Source: Acholeplasmataceae bacterium UBA4853 (GTDB taxonomy: Bacteria > Bacillota_I > Bacilli_A > Acholeplasmatales > Acholeplasmataceae). Taken from it: 5,990 nucleotides of DNA. The translations under genes and the position numbers were made by a program. Numbering within the stretch: position 1 is the first letter of the stretch; every line of letters starts with the position of its first letter. The notes under the pieces are model-generated. The model made no database searches. It was not told the DNA's origin and saw only the letters and a list, made by a program, of their open reading frames with translations. The stretch lies in NCBI GenBank assembly GCA_002399815.1, contig DHEJ01000014.1, positions 10,313 to 16,302 of the forward strand, read 5' to 3'. Below are positions 5,884 through 5,990 of the stretch, piece after piece.

Positions 5884-5990
5884 TTAATTGTCTGATTCTG
5901 CATCAATGACATTCTTTCTCTGATTTGATGTATCTTTTTTCTTATTTAGGTTAATACCAGGAAACAATGTATAGTAAATTGGAATAAGTA
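5884..5990 (-). CDS. C-terminal fragment of a probable membrane protein (start outside the window)
   Basis: An open frame enters from the right edge and ends at TAA (5886-5884). The 34 visible residues start with hydrophobic, aromatic LIPIYYTLFPGI and end in a polar, charged tail (NLNKKKDTSNQRKNVIDAESDN). This looks like the end of a last transmembrane helix followed by a cytoplasmic basic-then-acidic tail. The other two leftward frames close within 50 bases of the edge, and no rightward gene competes. The family cannot be named from so little. No terminator follows it before the next leftward gene, so read-through into that gene is possible. Confidence 0.6.
   Translation of the reverse strand, partial: LIPIYYTLFPGINLNKKKDTSNQRKNVIDAESDN

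Noticed and set aside
5845..5895. Rightward 16-codon frame (MNFIFMKVMC...) with AAAGG 9 bases upstream and TATAAT at 5841-5846
   Set aside because: It is antisense to the leader of the leftward gene and to the end of the fragment at the right edge. The apparent ribosome site and -10 box are by-products of the inverted repeats, no -35 is present, and 16 codons are too few to support a gene.

Overview
The window is AT-rich, densely packed bacterial DNA. Its core is a four-gene glycine cleavage operon read rightwards: gcvT, gcvH, gcvPA, gcvPB (66-4311). It is followed by an NAD(P)-binding extended-SDR gene on the same strand (4411-5463). Two leftward genes come in from the right edge: a small unrecognised protein (5473-5811) and the last 34 codons of a probable membrane protein (5884-5990). 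All Trp residues I checked are TGG, and TGA closes gcvPA, so the genetic code is the standard bacterial one. Together with the strong AT bias, Lys/Asn-rich proteins and split P-protein, this fits a low-GC Firmicute or an Acholeplasma-like Mollicute better than a Mycoplasma/Spiroplasma (which read TGA as Trp). The assignment is inference, not proof.

Region 1-65 is a leader with a TATAAT box and a clear Shine-Dalgarno. Region 66-4311 holds the T, H, P-alpha and P-beta proteins. The gcvT stop is embedded in the gcvH ribosome site, gcvH ends in tandem stops 19 bases before gcvPA, and gcvPA and gcvPB overlap by ATGA. A strong intrinsic terminator whose stem starts in the gcvPB stop codon closes the operon. 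The products form the glycine decarboxylase complex: P (alpha+beta) decarboxylates glycine and passes aminomethyl to lipoyl-H, T transfers the one-carbon unit to tetrahydrofolate and releases ammonia, and an L protein (dihydrolipoamide dehydrogenase, not encoded here) reoxidises H.

Region 4312-4410 is intergenic (terminator, possible weak promoter, ribosome site). The SDR gene ends convergently with the leftward gene; one hairpin overlapping the SDR stop can terminate both. The leftward intergenic gap (5812-5883) is only 72 bases but carries two inverted repeats: a 26-base near-perfect dyad and a hairpin that would bury the ribosome site of the small gene. This gap is the least conventional part of the window. 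I see no mobile element, CRISPR array, tRNA or rRNA, and I do not see a clearly new multi-gene system.
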